The position numbers and the translations under genes are program-made. 39,055 nt of DNA from Alphaproteobacteria bacterium. Lineage in GTDB: Bacteria; Pseudomonadota; Alphaproteobacteria; Sphingomonadales; Kordiimonadaceae. Below are positions 17,906 to 26,235 of the stretch, piece after piece (the first letter of the stretch is position 1; each line of letters opens with the position of its first letter). The stretch spans positions 1 through 39,055 of the forward strand of contig JABXIS010000047.1 of NCBI GenBank assembly GCA_013372975.1. The letters are read 5' to 3'. The notes under the pieces are model-generated. The model did not search any database, was not told where the DNA came from, and saw nothing but the letters and a program-made list of their open reading frames with translations.

Positions 17906-20155
17906 TTAGCGTTTTATATCAATGAATTGTCGAATGGTTTCAAGAAGGATCGCTGGATCAATGGGTTTTGTCACATAACCGTCCATGCCTTCGGCTAGAT
18001 ATATTTCTCGTTCTCCCTTGATGGCATTTGCGGTCAAAGCCACTATGGGGAGGTGATCAAAAGGCTCTCCCAGTCTACGGATCTGACGCTGTGCCTCAAG
18101 TCCGTCCATTTCTGGCATATGAATATCCATTAATATCAGGTCACATCCTGGGACGCCTGTTTTCGCGGCCTGGTCAGAGAGAAAGTCAAAAAGCGATCTT
18201 CCGTTTTCGAACAATTGCACGGTTATCCCTTGTCGGGTTAACAGGGTTTCCACAAGGCGGCGAATTACCGCATTGTCTTCTGCGAAAAAGACAACAGTCC
18301 CCCCGAGTGATGCTTCGCCTTTTTCGATATGCTTAGCTTGTGGTTTGAGCACCGAGTTTTCTGAGGAGGCTGTCTGTTCATTGGCAGGAAGGCGGCTGAA
18401 AAGCCTTACGCTGAATGTTGACCCTTTGCCGAACTCGCTTTCAAAGAAAAATGAACCGTCAAGCAACTCAGTCAGCTCTTTGCAAATTGCCAATCCCAAA
18501 CCGGCCCCCGAAACATTGTTGACGGCAAGCGAGTGTACTTGCTCGAAGCGGTGCGTTAGCCGCTTCTGGTGATGTTCCTCGATGCCGATGCCGGTGTCCT
18601 TAACGTCGATCTGATATTGGCAGAAACCGGGCCGCTCAGAGCGTTGAAAAGACAGCCTGACGTCTACTGATCCTTCGGTAGTGAATTTTATGGCATTGCC
18701 AATCAGGTTAACAAGGATCTGCCTAAGCAACTTCTCGTCCTGCAATACTGTGGTGGGGCCAAATCCTGATTCCTCAAATGTAAGCTCCAGGCGTTTTTCA
18801 TCGGACAGAGGCCTCATGGCACTGATGACGGAGACAATGAGTGCTTGCAGGTTTATCGGGGAAAGAGCGGGATGTGTTGCGCCACTTTCCAATCTCGCAA
18901 GGTCGAGAATATCGTTTATTAGCTGTAGCAGGTTTTTGGCCGAATCCAGCGATATCTGTATATTTTTTTTGGTTTCTTCACTGGGATTGGTCTCAAGTGT
19001 CAGGCCAAGAAAACCTATGATGCTGGTAAGTGGCGTCCTCATTTCATGGCTCATGTTTGCCAGAAAGGTGGATTTCGCCTTATTGGCGGCTTCGGCCCTG
19101 ATGGACGCGGCCCGCAACTGATCCCTGACCAGTTCCAGACGGTTTTTCTGCTTTTTGGTGTGATAGAGCCAGCCAACAGCGATCATGAAAAAGGGCATGA
19201 GGCCCAAGGCTGTTTTCCAGATCAATGAATAGTCAGTTGGTGTTGGCGCACTGGCCAAAGCCCATTTTCGCTGGATTTCATTGCGCTCAGCCACTGTGAT
19301 GGTTGCGAGCGTCTTGTCGATAATTGAGATCAGTTCCGGCCAGTCCTTGCGAGCGGCGAAATATAGCGAATAGTTTTCGAGCGAGGCGGGGGCCGCTATT
19401 CGGATATTCATGACCCCAAGCTGGCGCGCGATGTAGATCGCTGACAAGCCGTTGCCAATCACTGCGTCAATATCCTTATTGGAAAGCGCCAATAGAGCAT
19501 CGTCGTAGCTATCAAAAAGGCGGGCTTCTACAGATGGCGCGAAATTCCGGAGAAAGGCAGGATCAGTACTTTCCCTCAGCACGCCAACCGGTTGTTTGGC
19601 AAGATCTTGAATACCGTTGATAGGCGGTGCGTCGTCTCGCATGAGAATGACACGCCTATAGTTCTGGTAAGGTTCAGAGAAATTCAGGAAAGTCTGGCGC
19701 TCGTTAGACTTGGCAACTGCCGCCAGCAGGTCAACGGTTTGAATGCGCGCCTGTCGCATGGTTTCGGGCCAAGGTTGGTTTACAGGTGTCAGGATTTTCA
19801 AACCTGTCCTGTTTTCAATAATCCTTACATAGTCAGAAGCAATTCCCTTGTAGGCGCCGTTATCATCAAAAAACTCGAATGGTGGATAATCTGGATCTGC
19901 GCCAAGCCGGATAATGGGATGTTCTTTTATCCAGCGTTTTTCAAGGTCGGATAGTGCCAACCCCGGCAATGATTCCTGAAGAACAGGATTCCCCGTTTGG
20001 TCTTGAGCCAGGAGATTTGGTTCGGCAAAGAAACATGTCAGTAAGAAGAGAGACTTTATGAAACCTTGAAAGGGCTTCCCAATATCCTGGACCTTCAAGC
20101 GAGCCGTGAAGCGAGCTAATTCAGGAAAGCAGGAAATGGCGGCAGTGGTTGGCAT
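17906..20155 (-). CDS. Hybrid sensor histidine kinase with periplasmic binding domain (BvgS-like)
   Basis: A 749-residue protein. In order: a hydrophobic export segment around 31-50; a periplasmic solute-binding (SBP_bac_3, Venus flytrap) domain about 70-300 (IIRLGADPDYPPFEFFDDNG, IDAVIGNGLSAIYIARQL); a transmembrane helix about 308-328; a short coiled linker; HisKA with the phospho-accepting His near residue 370 (FLANMSHEMRTPLTSIIGF); HATPase_c with N box (ILVNLIGNAIKFT), G1 (DTGIGI) and G2 (GAGLGLAICKEL); and a receiver domain with the phospho-Asp near 675 (LILMDIHMPEMDG) and Lys in YVTKPID. It ends just after the receiver: there is no HPt domain, so an HPt must act in trans or the receiver is autoregulatory. 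The N-terminus is long before the export segment; a TTG start at residue 20 is possible. Divergent from sixA. Confidence 0.9.
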   Translation of the reverse strand: MPTTAAISCFPELARFTARLKVQDIGKPFQGFIKSLFLLTCFFAEPNLLAQDQTGNPVLQESLPGLALSDLEKRWIKEHPIIRLGADPDYPPFEFFDDNGAYKGIASDYVRIIENRTGLKILTPVNQPWPETMRQARIQTVDLLAAVAKSNERQTFLNFSEPYQNYRRVILMRDDAPPINGIQDLAKQPVGVLRESTDPAFLRNFAPSVEARLFDSYDDALLALSNKDIDAVIGNGLSAIYIARQLGVMNIRIAAPASLENYSLYFAARKDWPELISIIDKTLATITVAERNEIQRKWALASAPTPTDYSLIWKTALGLMPFFMIAVGWLYHTKKQKNRLELVRDQLRAASIRAEAANKAKSTFLANMSHEMRTPLTSIIGFLGLTLETNPSEETKKNIQISLDSAKNLLQLINDILDLARLESGATHPALSPINLQALIVSVISAMRPLSDEKRLELTFEESGFGPTTVLQDEKLLRQILVNLIGNAIKFTTEGSVDVRLSFQRSERPGFCQYQIDVKDTGIGIEEHHQKRLTHRFEQVHSLAVNNVSGAGLGLAICKELTELLDGSFFFESEFGKGSTFSVRLFSRLPANEQTASSENSVLKPQAKHIEKGEASLGGTVVFFAEDNAVIRRLVETLLTRQGITVQLFENGRSLFDFLSDQAAKTGVPGCDLILMDIHMPEMDGLEAQRQIRRLGEPFDHLPIVALTANAIKGEREIYLAEGMDGYVTKPIDPAILLETIRQFIDIKR

Positions 20156-20290
20156 ATTTATCCGTATCTAAAATCCACCCCCATGGCTGCAATAGGGAAT
20201 TCTTCGGTATTTTGGTTAAAAAAACGGTAAGGTAGAGGCGCGATAATTCACAAGAATGGTATTTTTAAAGGAAATGGCACGGAGGCGCAT

Positions 20291-20806
20291 ATGGCTATGT
20301 TGATGTTGTTGCGACACGCCAAATCTGATTGGGGATCCGGACACCGGGACCATGACCGACCGTTAAACCAGCGCGGAAGGGCCGCTGCCGCCAAAATGGG
20401 TGCATTTATCGCGGAAGAAAGATTGATACCGGACCAGATCATATGCTCAACGGCAGCAAGGGCACGGGAAACACTTGACGTTTTGTTAGGCGAAGTAAGT
20501 GATCACCCGCCGGTTACCTATGAAGCCAGTTTATATGGTGCAGCGGCGAGCACGATCATGCAGCTTATTGCCGCTCAGGGCCCCGAAATAAAAGCCTTGA
20601 TGCTTGTTGGTCATAATCCTGGATTTGAAGATTGTGCGATGCAGCTTGCAGCTGGCGATTCTTCTCAAGATTCTCAGGAAATTCGGCGCAAGTATCCGAC
20701 CTGTGGTCTGGCAATATTTCAATCGCCTGAGGGCTCTGTTGCGGATTTGACAGCTCATTCTGCAGTTTTGAATCGTTTTATGACGCCAAGGCTACTGACG
20801 TTATAA
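20291..20806 (+). CDS. sixA: Phosphohistidine phosphatase SixA-like
   Basis: A 171-residue histidine-phosphatase-superfamily protein without further domains. The RHG-type motif LMLLRHAKSDWG carries the catalytic His9, and the second conserved region MLVGHNPGFED supplies the other active-site His; the ICSTAARARETLD segment is also characteristic. In E. coli SixA acts on the phosphohistidine of ArcB's HPt domain and on PTSNtr phosphocarriers. Starts at 20291 and 20297 are possible; GGAGG at 20281 favours the first. It is divergent from a hybrid histidine kinase, which suggests but does not prove a common phosphorelay. Confidence 0.88.
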   Translation: MAMLMLLRHAKSDWGSGHRDHDRPLNQRGRAAAAKMGAFIAEERLIPDQIICSTAARARETLDVLLGEVSDHPPVTYEASLYGAAASTIMQLIAAQGPEIKALMLVGHNPGFEDCAMQLAAGDSSQDSQEIRRKYPTCGLAIFQSPEGSVADLTAHSAVLNRFMTPRLLTL

Positions 20807-20843
20807 AGCAAACCAAAGGTATATTGCTGGGGCTTCACAATTC

Positions 20844-20860
20844 TGGTTATTGTATAACCA
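20844..20860. promoter_or_regulatory. Perfect dyad in the sixA-lipoprotein spacer
   Basis: TGGTTAT-TGT-ATAACCA, a perfect 7-bp dyad, 38 bases after the sixA stop. It is AT-rich and lacks a T-run, so an operator or transcript-stabilising hairpin is as likely as a terminator. The remaining 210-base spacer (20807-21016) shows no gene. Confidence 0.35.
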
Positions 20861-21016
20861 TTCCTTGGATTGGCTTGGCTGTGGGACCAGTCACGCGAGA
20901 GTTGGGATGTCATGTGATCTAATCTTACGTTTGGTGAACGAGGGAACGTGCAGACTTCCCTCAGAAAGCCTGGGGTGTTATTAGGGGCAAGGAGATTGTT
21001 TGGGGAGTAATTGCGT

Positions 21017-21682
21017 GTGCCAATGATACCGCGCCTATTTGCAGTGCTGTCAGCCTTGGTGCTTGCGGCATGTGACCCCATTGCCCAGGTTCCTGCGTCG
21101 CCTCCGGCGGTTGTGGGCACACGTGCCGTGATGCAATACCATCGGCAAGAACTTTATTCTGAGATCACTGGCGTTACTGGCAAGGTAGTCACTACCGAGG
21201 TTTTCTACCAGGGGAGACAAGTTGCCGAATTTGGGGCCTACCGCGGCCTCTATATCGTAAACCGGCGGGAGCCCAATTTCCAGGTGGAACTGGATTTTGA
21301 CGAATCGGCACTTGAGGCTTTGTTCCCATTGCAAGTTGGTAAGGAAGTCAGTTTTTCTGGCAATACCAAACGATTGGATCGCGGCACATCCTACAATTTC
21401 TGGTCCAACGTGCAGGTTGTAGGCGAGAAGACCATGAAGCTGGCTTCGGGGGACCGTCAGGTCTTTGTCGTTGATATCCTGACAGAGACGGAAGGTGATG
21501 GCCGGACCATGCGTAAAACACAGACGGTTTATTTTGATCCGGAGCTATCAATGATCCTGAAATCAGTGCTTCATGAAGACGGATATAAGAATTACTGGTT
21601 CGTGGTGAAGGTTGAAAAACCAAGCGAAGGCAAGGGGCAAGCAACCCAGCCTCAGCTTCGTTCCAGCACAGTCATTATCTAA
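21017..21682 (+). CDS. Predicted lipoprotein of unknown function
   Basis: About 221 residues. The N-terminus MPMIPRLFAVLSALVLAAC ends in a classical lipobox (LAAC, Cys19). The mature part is beta-rich with aromatic positions (TEVFYQGRQVAEFGAYRGLY, KTMKLASGDRQVFVVDI, TVYFDPELSMILKSVLHEDG), like small periplasmic beta-sheet proteins; the phrase VYFDPELSMILK resembles segments in proteins that sense or carry envelope lipids, but no name is justified. Start: TTG 21011, GTG 21017 and ATG 21023 are in frame; GGGGAG at 21002-21007 is best spaced for GTG 21017. Convergent with the Rieske gene, only 5 bases between the stop codons. Confidence 0.65.
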   Translation: MPMIPRLFAVLSALVLAACDPIAQVPASPPAVVGTRAVMQYHRQELYSEITGVTGKVVTTEVFYQGRQVAEFGAYRGLYIVNRREPNFQVELDFDESALEALFPLQVGKEVSFSGNTKRLDRGTSYNFWSNVQVVGEKTMKLASGDRQVFVVDILTETEGDGRTMRKTQTVYFDPELSMILKSVLHEDGYKNYWFVVKVEKPSEGKGQATQPQLRSSTVII

Positions 21683-21687
21683 ATCTG

Positions 21688-22068
21688 TTAAGCGGAAAAG
21701 ATCGCACCGTCTCGTAGCTCGAAGTGAACGGGCCTCAGGTGCATGCCTTTACACGGGCCTAGTACGCACAACCCGTTGTGTGGCTCAAACAGAGCGCCAT
21801 GTGTGCGGCATATCAGCCGCGTGCCGCTGTGATCCAGAAATTGGTCATTAAACAGGTTCAGGGGCGTTCCTGCATGGGGGCAGCGGTTTTCGTATACATA
21901 CACTTGTTCTCCCATCCGCTGGATGATGAGCTGAAGGCGGTGCTTGCCGTCATAGAAAAGCAGATCTTTGCCGCCATGGTCCGGCAGGTCATCCAGTTTT
22001 GCCAGAAGTGTTCCGGTAGGAGGGCCGGCAGGCATGTCTTCAAGGAAAAGCGCTTTGGGGGCTTTCAT
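21688..22068 (-). CDS. Rieske [2Fe-2S] protein
   Basis: A 126-residue soluble Rieske-type protein. The cluster ligands are complete: CPHAGT (Cys63, His65) and CRTHGALF (Cys87, His90), matching C-x-H ... C-x2-H. No transmembrane or signal segment is seen, so it resembles stand-alone NirD-like/ferredoxin components of oxygenases rather than the bc1 subunit. The partner is unknown. The start at 22068 shares one base with the stop codon of the EVE gene (TGATG), which supports this start over the upstream 22092 and indicates translational coupling. Last gene of the tsaD-gpsA-YciI-EVE series. Confidence 0.85.
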   Translation of the reverse strand: MKAPKALFLEDMPAGPPTGTLLAKLDDLPDHGGKDLLFYDGKHRLQLIIQRMGEQVYVYENRCPHAGTPLNLFNDQFLDHSGTRLICRTHGALFEPHNGLCVLGPCKGMHLRPVHFELRDGAIFSA

Positions 22069-22478
22069 CAGGAAAGGCCGGCCATTCGGCAAAGAAGTGA
22101 CCAGCTAGGTTCGTCAATCGGCATGACGGACAGGCGCGCTTGACGAACGAGTGCAAGATGCGCGAGCTCAGGGACGGCTTTGATATCAGCTAACTTCACC
22201 GGTATATTGACGGGCTTCACTTGCGCCAGATCGACAAGGCAAAATTTCCCGCTGTCGTCTGTCGGGTCAGGATATGGGTCCTTGGCTACTCGGCAGATGC
22301 CAACGATTTCGCGGGCTTTGCCGGAATGGTAGAAAAACACGTCGTCACCCAAGCTCATGGCGCGCATGTTTTTCTGTGCCTGATGGTTGCGTACACCGGT
22401 CCACGGCTCGGTAGCAACACCACACTGGTCATCCCATGACCAGTCTTCCGGTTCTGATTTTACCAGCCAAAAAGCCAT
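22068..22478 (-). CDS. EVE domain protein (YTH/PUA-related)
   Basis: A 136-residue single-domain protein with the EVE signature FWLVKSEPEDWSWDDQ, WTGVRNHQAQKNMRAMSLGD and VFFYHSGKAREIVGI. EVE is a PUA-fold module related to YTH that recognises modified bases in DNA or RNA. Stand-alone EVE genes are common next to core genes in alphaproteobacteria. The family aromatic cage residues (Trp in DW and GVRNxQA) are kept. It lies 14 bases after the YciI-like gene and is joined by a TGATG overlap to the Rieske gene. The role of the modified-base binding here is unknown. Confidence 0.88.
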   Translation of the reverse strand: MAFWLVKSEPEDWSWDDQCGVATEPWTGVRNHQAQKNMRAMSLGDDVFFYHSGKAREIVGICRVAKDPYPDPTDDSGKFCLVDLAQVKPVNIPVKLADIKAVPELAHLALVRQARLSVMPIDEPSWSLLCRMAGLS

Positions 22479-22492
22479 TGTCTCTGGTCTTC

Positions 22493-22789
22493 CTAGGCTG
22501 GAACCCAGGCACCAACGGCAGCCTTCCAGGGTTTGATCTCTACTTTTTCAAATAAGCCGGCAGACGCATAGGGGTCGTTGTCGGCAAATAGCTGGACTGC
22601 CCCCTCGCTTGCGGCGTCGATGACGATCATGCTGCCCACCGGTTTTGGGTCTTCGCCTGGGGACAGAATGGGGCCGGCCAGTTTTATACGGTCGCCTGCA
22701 CCTTCGAGGTAGGACAGGTGGGCCGGGCGATTGGCCATACGGACGTCAAGGCTGTCGGCTTTGTCGTGTGCGAGGATCATGAACAGCAT
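22493..22789 (-). CDS. YciI-like protein
   Basis: A 98-residue ferredoxin-like protein of the YCII superfamily: MLFMILAHDKADSLDVRMAN, RPAHLSYLEGAG, and the LFADNDPYASAGLFEKVEI C-terminal segment that is the usual family ending. A conserved His-Asp pair (here AHDK) is often thought catalytic in the superfamily, but the reaction is unknown. It is 9 bases from gpsA, the same order as in many alphaproteobacteria (from memory). Confidence 0.85.
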   Translation of the reverse strand: MLFMILAHDKADSLDVRMANRPAHLSYLEGAGDRIKLAGPILSPGEDPKPVGSMIVIDAASEGAVQLFADNDPYASAGLFEKVEIKPWKAAVGAWVPA

Positions 22790-22798
22790 GGGTATCTC

Positions 22799-23794
22799 CT
22801 ATTGGCCTTCACTGGTGAATGGGCGGGCAAGCAGGGCTTCTGTGACAGTGCGCACATCCTTGCCCTCCTTCAGAATTTGGAAAACAGCGGCGGTTATGGG
22901 AAGCTCAAGTCCCTTCTGAGCAGCAATTTTATGAACGATTTCAACGGTATGTGCCCCTTCGGCGACGGACCGACGTTCGGCCATGATCTCAGCGAACGTC
23001 CGGCCTTCGCCGATGGCTTTCCCGAGGGACATATTGCGAGACTGGGTCGATGAACAGGTGAGAATCAGGTCCCCAAGGCCAGACAGGCCCATCAAAGTTT
23101 CGCGTTCAGCGCCATAAAGGGCGCCAAACCGCATGATTTCTGCCAGGCCGCGGGTGATCACAGCGGCGCGCGCGTTCTCGCCGATTCCGAGGCCCGCCAC
23201 GATGCCGGTGGCTATTGCCAGCACGTTCTTGATCGCGCCGCCGATTTGGGCACCCACCACATCATGGTTGTAGTATAGCCGGAAAGTGGGCTGCCCGAGT
23301 GCCGCGATCAGTTGGTCGCCAACGGTTTTGTCAGCTGTCGCAAGCGTCAGGGCACACGGCAGATTACGGGCAACTTCTGCAGCGAACGTCGGGCCTGACA
23401 GGATCGCAACGGGATTATCGGGGCACTCTTCGGCGACTGCCTCGCTGAGAAGCTTGCCTGTGGCCACTTCAATGCCCTTAGAGCAAATCACCAGCGGCAC
23501 ACCTGCAGGCACGTGAACGCGAAGGTCTCTGACCATTGAACGTAAATGTTGTGCCGGCGAAACCAGGAGTATTGCGTCTCGGTCCGCAAATTTGGACAGA
23601 TTACCTGTGGCTTTTAAGGCGGGGTCTAGGTCAATGCCCGGCAGAAACAGGGTGTTTTCGTGGGAGCCATTGATGGCCGAGACAACTTCTTCTTCGCGGG
23701 CCCACAGCAGGGTATTGCGCCCTGCCTGATTGGCTGCCGCCGCAAGCGCTGTGCCCCAGGCACCGCCGCCAAGTACACCAATTTTCTGCACCAT
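22799..23794 (-). CDS. gpsA: Glycerol-3-phosphate dehydrogenase [NAD(P)+]
   Basis: A 331-residue enzyme that reduces dihydroxyacetone phosphate to sn-glycerol 3-phosphate, the backbone for phospholipids. The Rossmann fold begins IGVLGGGAWGTALAAAAN; the substrate-binding half contains LVICSKGIE, ILSGPTFAAEVARNLP, and the catalytic-lysine helix IGGAIKNVLAIATGIVAGLG. Start at 23794 is chosen because GGGAG lies immediately upstream; the longer frame to 23821 adds residues before the fold. It lies 81 bases after tsaD and 9 before the YciI-like gene. Confidence 0.95.
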   Translation of the reverse strand: MVQKIGVLGGGAWGTALAAAANQAGRNTLLWAREEEVVSAINGSHENTLFLPGIDLDPALKATGNLSKFADRDAILLVSPAQHLRSMVRDLRVHVPAGVPLVICSKGIEVATGKLLSEAVAEECPDNPVAILSGPTFAAEVARNLPCALTLATADKTVGDQLIAALGQPTFRLYYNHDVVGAQIGGAIKNVLAIATGIVAGLGIGENARAAVITRGLAEIMRFGALYGAERETLMGLSGLGDLILTCSSTQSRNMSLGKAIGEGRTFAEIMAERRSVAEGAHTVEIVHKIAAQKGLELPITAAVFQILKEGKDVRTVTEALLARPFTSEGQ

Positions 23795-23875
23795 ATTCTC
23801 CCGGAAACTAACTGGCTGCATGCATGAAATGTCTGGGTAACAGATTGCCCTTAGGCGCCGAAAGGTGCAAGCAGC

Positions 23876-24991
23876 TTATACCTTCGCGCCCTTTTTTCCT
23901 TTGCCAACCATAGGCTTGGCATCAGTGTCGAGCGGCCAGCGCGGACGTGGCGCTTCATCCCTGTCGTCAATGTCGGGATTGGCCCTGAGGCGTTCAAGGC
24001 CAGCCCACGCGATCATGGCACCATTGTCTGTGCATAAGTCCAGTGGCGGCGCAGAAAACCTCAGATTATGCTCGGTCGCAAGCTTTTCAATCCGGCCGCG
24101 CAGATAGCTGTTGGCAGCCACACCGCCCGCCACCACCAGCGGAAAAGTGCCGTTTCCGACTTCATCGCGAAACAGAGCAATCCCGCGCTTCAACCGGTCG
24201 ATCATGCAGTCGCCGACTGTTTTCTGGAAGGCGGCGCAAATATCGGCGCGGTCGGATTTGGTGAGGATGCCTTCTTTTTCGACACATTCCTCGGCCAAGC
24301 GGCGCACGGCTGTTTTGAGGCCGGAGAAGGAAAAATCACAGCCTGGTTTACCTACCATGGGTTTGGGAAGCTTGAAGCGGGCTGCGTAGCCGAGTGCTGC
24401 TTCGGCCTCAACCTTGGGGCCGCCCGGATAGCCGAGACCCAGTAATTTTGCTGTTTTATCAAAGGCTTCGCCTGCAGCATCGTCAATCGTAGACCCAAGC
24501 CTGCGGAAGCTGTCGATGCCAGTGACAGACAAGATCTGGCAGTGCCCGCCGGAGACCAGCAGTAGCAGGTAAGGGAAGCTCACTTCCTCTACCAACCGCA
24601 CCGTAAGCGCATGGCCCGCCAAATGGTTGACGGCGATGAAAGGCTTGCCCGATGCGGCGGCGATGGCCTTGGCGGTCATGACACCTACCATCAACCCACC
24701 CACCAGGCCGGGGCCTGTGGTGGCGGCGATGCCGTCCATATCATCAAAGCCGAGGCCCGCGTCTTCCATCAATGAATTCAAAAGCTTGTCGAGATGTGTG
24801 ATATGCTGGCGGGCGGCAATTTCGGGCACCACACCGCCAAATTCGGCATGATCATCAATTTGCGACAGGACCCGATGGGCAAGGATCTGCCGGTCGGCAC
24901 TTACGATGGCGGCGGCGGTTTCGTCACAGCTTGTCTCGATCCCCAATACATAGGGGCGCTGCGGTTTTCTGCTTGTATCCGTCGCGCTCAT
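23876..24991 (-). CDS. tsaD: tRNA N6-threonylcarbamoyladenosine transferase TsaD
   Basis: A 371-residue ASKHA-fold protein that transfers threonylcarbamoyl from TC-AMP to A37 of ANN-decoding tRNAs, with TsaB and TsaE. Hallmarks: [16 protein letters not shown] near the N-terminus, the metal-binding RQHITHL (His63, His66), [14 protein letters not shown] and the C-terminal [12 protein letters not shown]-terminal extension ([13 protein letters not shown], then [13 protein letters not shown]) is basic. The start at 24991 is the natural family beginning; an upstream continuation to 25135 runs through the intergenic inverted repeat and is not used. First gene of the leftward operon and divergent from hemC, with the conserved order of alphaproteobacteria. 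Confidence 0.95.
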   Translation of the reverse strand: MSATDTSRKPQRPYVLGIETSCDETAAAIVSADRQILAHRVLSQIDDHAEFGGVVPEIAARQHITHLDKLLNSLMEDAGLGFDDMDGIAATTGPGLVGGLMVGVMTAKAIAAASGKPFIAVNHLAGHALTVRLVEEVSFPYLLLLVSGGHCQILSVTGIDSFRRLGSTIDDAAGEAFDKTAKLLGLGYPGGPKVEAEAALGYAARFKLPKPMVGKPGCDFSFSGLKTAVRRLAEECVEKEGILTKSDRADICAAFQKTVGDCMIDRLKRGIALFRDEVGNGTFPLVVAGGVAANSYLRGRIEKLATEHNLRFSAPPLDLCTDNGAMIAWAGLERLRANPDIDDRDEAPRPRWPLDTDAKPMVGKGKKGAKV

Positions 24992-25029
24992 GGCCTGCCT
25001 GTTCCGTCCAAATTTCTGCGTCTTGCCCG

Positions 25030-25104
25030 AAAGGGCACAAAAAGGGGCCCTATGGCCCAAAGGGGCACACCTGCCCGGATGATAGGGCCCAAAGTGTGCC
25101 CTTT
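25030..25104. repeat. Two-part inverted repeat between tsaD and hemC
   Basis: The outer arms AAAGGGCACA (25030-25039) and TGTGCCCTTT (25095-25104) and the inner arms GGGCCCTAT (25045-25053) and ATAGGGCCC (25082-25090) are perfect complements. They are separated by a small internal loop (5 and 4 bases) and a 28-base apical loop that holds a third GGGCACA. The structure sits in the tsaD leader on the minus strand, and a T-run follows on the plus strand. Confidence 0.75.
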
Positions 25105-25170
25105 TTCGTTCGTGCGCATGCCGCAGCCGGGTCAAATTGCCCCATCGCGGCCATCATGCCCCATTTGCAC

Positions 25171-25199
25171 TTGGGCCTGATAGCATAAAGTTCTATAAG
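25171..25199 (+). promoter_or_regulatory. Candidate promoter for hemC
   Basis: TTGGGC and TATAAG separated by 17 bases. The -10 box matches five of six, the -35 box only the TTG. Transcription would begin near 25206, which fits a hemC start at 25258 and makes the more upstream GTG at 25207 unlikely. Confidence 0.38.
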
Positions 25200-25257
25200 C
25201 CCAGAAGTGACATGCGGGTACACAAGCGTGCTCGCCTTAACATCGAAAGAGGCATCC

Positions 25258-26235
25258 GTGCAAGACGCGACAGAAAACAAGAAAGTCATCCGGATCGGCA
25301 CCCGTGGCAGCCCGCTGGCGCTAGCACAGGCAGAAGATGTGAAAGCGCGCCTTCTGGCAGCGCACGACGACCTGTATGACAGCACCGTCGAAATCGTGGT
25401 GATCAAAACAACGGGTGACCGCATCCTGGACCGCCATCTAATGACAGCGGGCGGCAAAGGCCTGTTCACCAAGGAAATCGAAGACGCCCTGCTTGACGGC
25501 GATATCGACTGTGCGGTGCATTCTTCGAAAGACATGCCAACCACGCTGCCGTACGGTTTGAAGCTGGATGTGTTCCTGGAGCGCGAGGACCCGCGCGATG
25601 TATTCCTGAGTGCCAAGGCAGACAGCTTTGTGAATTTGCCGGAAGGCGCGGCGCTGGGGACCGCGAGCCTTCGCCGCCGCGCCCTGGCGCTGAGATTGCG
25701 GCCGGACCTGAAGGTGGTGACCTTCCGCGGCAACGTGCAAACCCGCATGCGCAAATTGAATGAGGGTGAGGCAGATGGCACCTTCCTGGCGCGCGCTGGC
25801 CTTAACCGCCTTGGTATGGCCGAGGCCGCCACGGAAACCCTGCCCTTGGACCAGTTCCCGCCCGCACCCGCGCAAGGGGCGGTAACGGTGGAAATCCGTG
25901 AAGGCGATATGGAGATGAACGCGCGGCTTGCGCCGCTGCATCATGCCGAGACCGAACTGGCGGTTACCGCAGAGCGCGCCTTCCTCGGATCGCTTGATGG
26001 CTCCTGTCGCACACCCATCGCCGCTTATGCGCACCTTGAAGGCAAAACCCTGCATTTCCGCGCCATGCTGCTGTCAATCGACGGAGCGCAGGTGTTCGAA
26101 CAAACCGGAACGTGCGACGCCACAATTGACCAGGCGGCCAAGCTCGGTAAAGATATCGGGGCACAGATACGGAAAGATGCTGGCGAGCCCTTCTTTGAGG
26201 CGCTGGCCCGCGCCATCGAAGCGGAGATCGCATGA
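25258..26235 (+). CDS. hemC: Porphobilinogen deaminase (hydroxymethylbilane synthase)
   Basis: A 325-residue enzyme that joins four porphobilinogen units to hydroxymethylbilane for haem and related tetrapyrroles. Family segments are all present: IRIGTRGSPLALAQAEDV, VIKTTGDRILD, GGKGLFTKEIEDALL, VHSSKDMPTTLP and the C-terminal LGSLDGSCRTPIAAYA whose Cys250 holds the dipyrromethane cofactor. The GTG start at 25258 has AAAGAGG about 6 bases upstream; the open frame back to 25207 is unlikely. The stop overlaps hemD in ATGA. Confidence 0.96.
   Translation: MQDATENKKVIRIGTRGSPLALAQAEDVKARLLAAHDDLYDSTVEIVVIKTTGDRILDRHLMTAGGKGLFTKEIEDALLDGDIDCAVHSSKDMPTTLPYGLKLDVFLEREDPRDVFLSAKADSFVNLPEGAALGTASLRRRALALRLRPDLKVVTFRGNVQTRMRKLNEGEADGTFLARAGLNRLGMAEAATETLPLDQFPPAPAQGAVTVEIREGDMEMNARLAPLHHAETELAVTAERAFLGSLDGSCRTPIAAYAHLEGKTLHFRAMLLSIDGAQVFEQTGTCDATIDQAAKLGKDIGAQIRKDAGEPFFEALARAIEAEIA

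Noticed and set aside
24992-25135. TsaD N-terminal extension into the intergenic region
   Set aside because: It crosses the inverted repeat, is rich in His/Arg unlike TsaD, and the ATG at 24991 gives the standard family start.
25050-25832. Leftward 260-residue open frame opposite hemC
   Set aside because: Arg/Ser-rich composition typical of an antisense shadow in GC-rich DNA; hemC on the plus strand is unambiguous.
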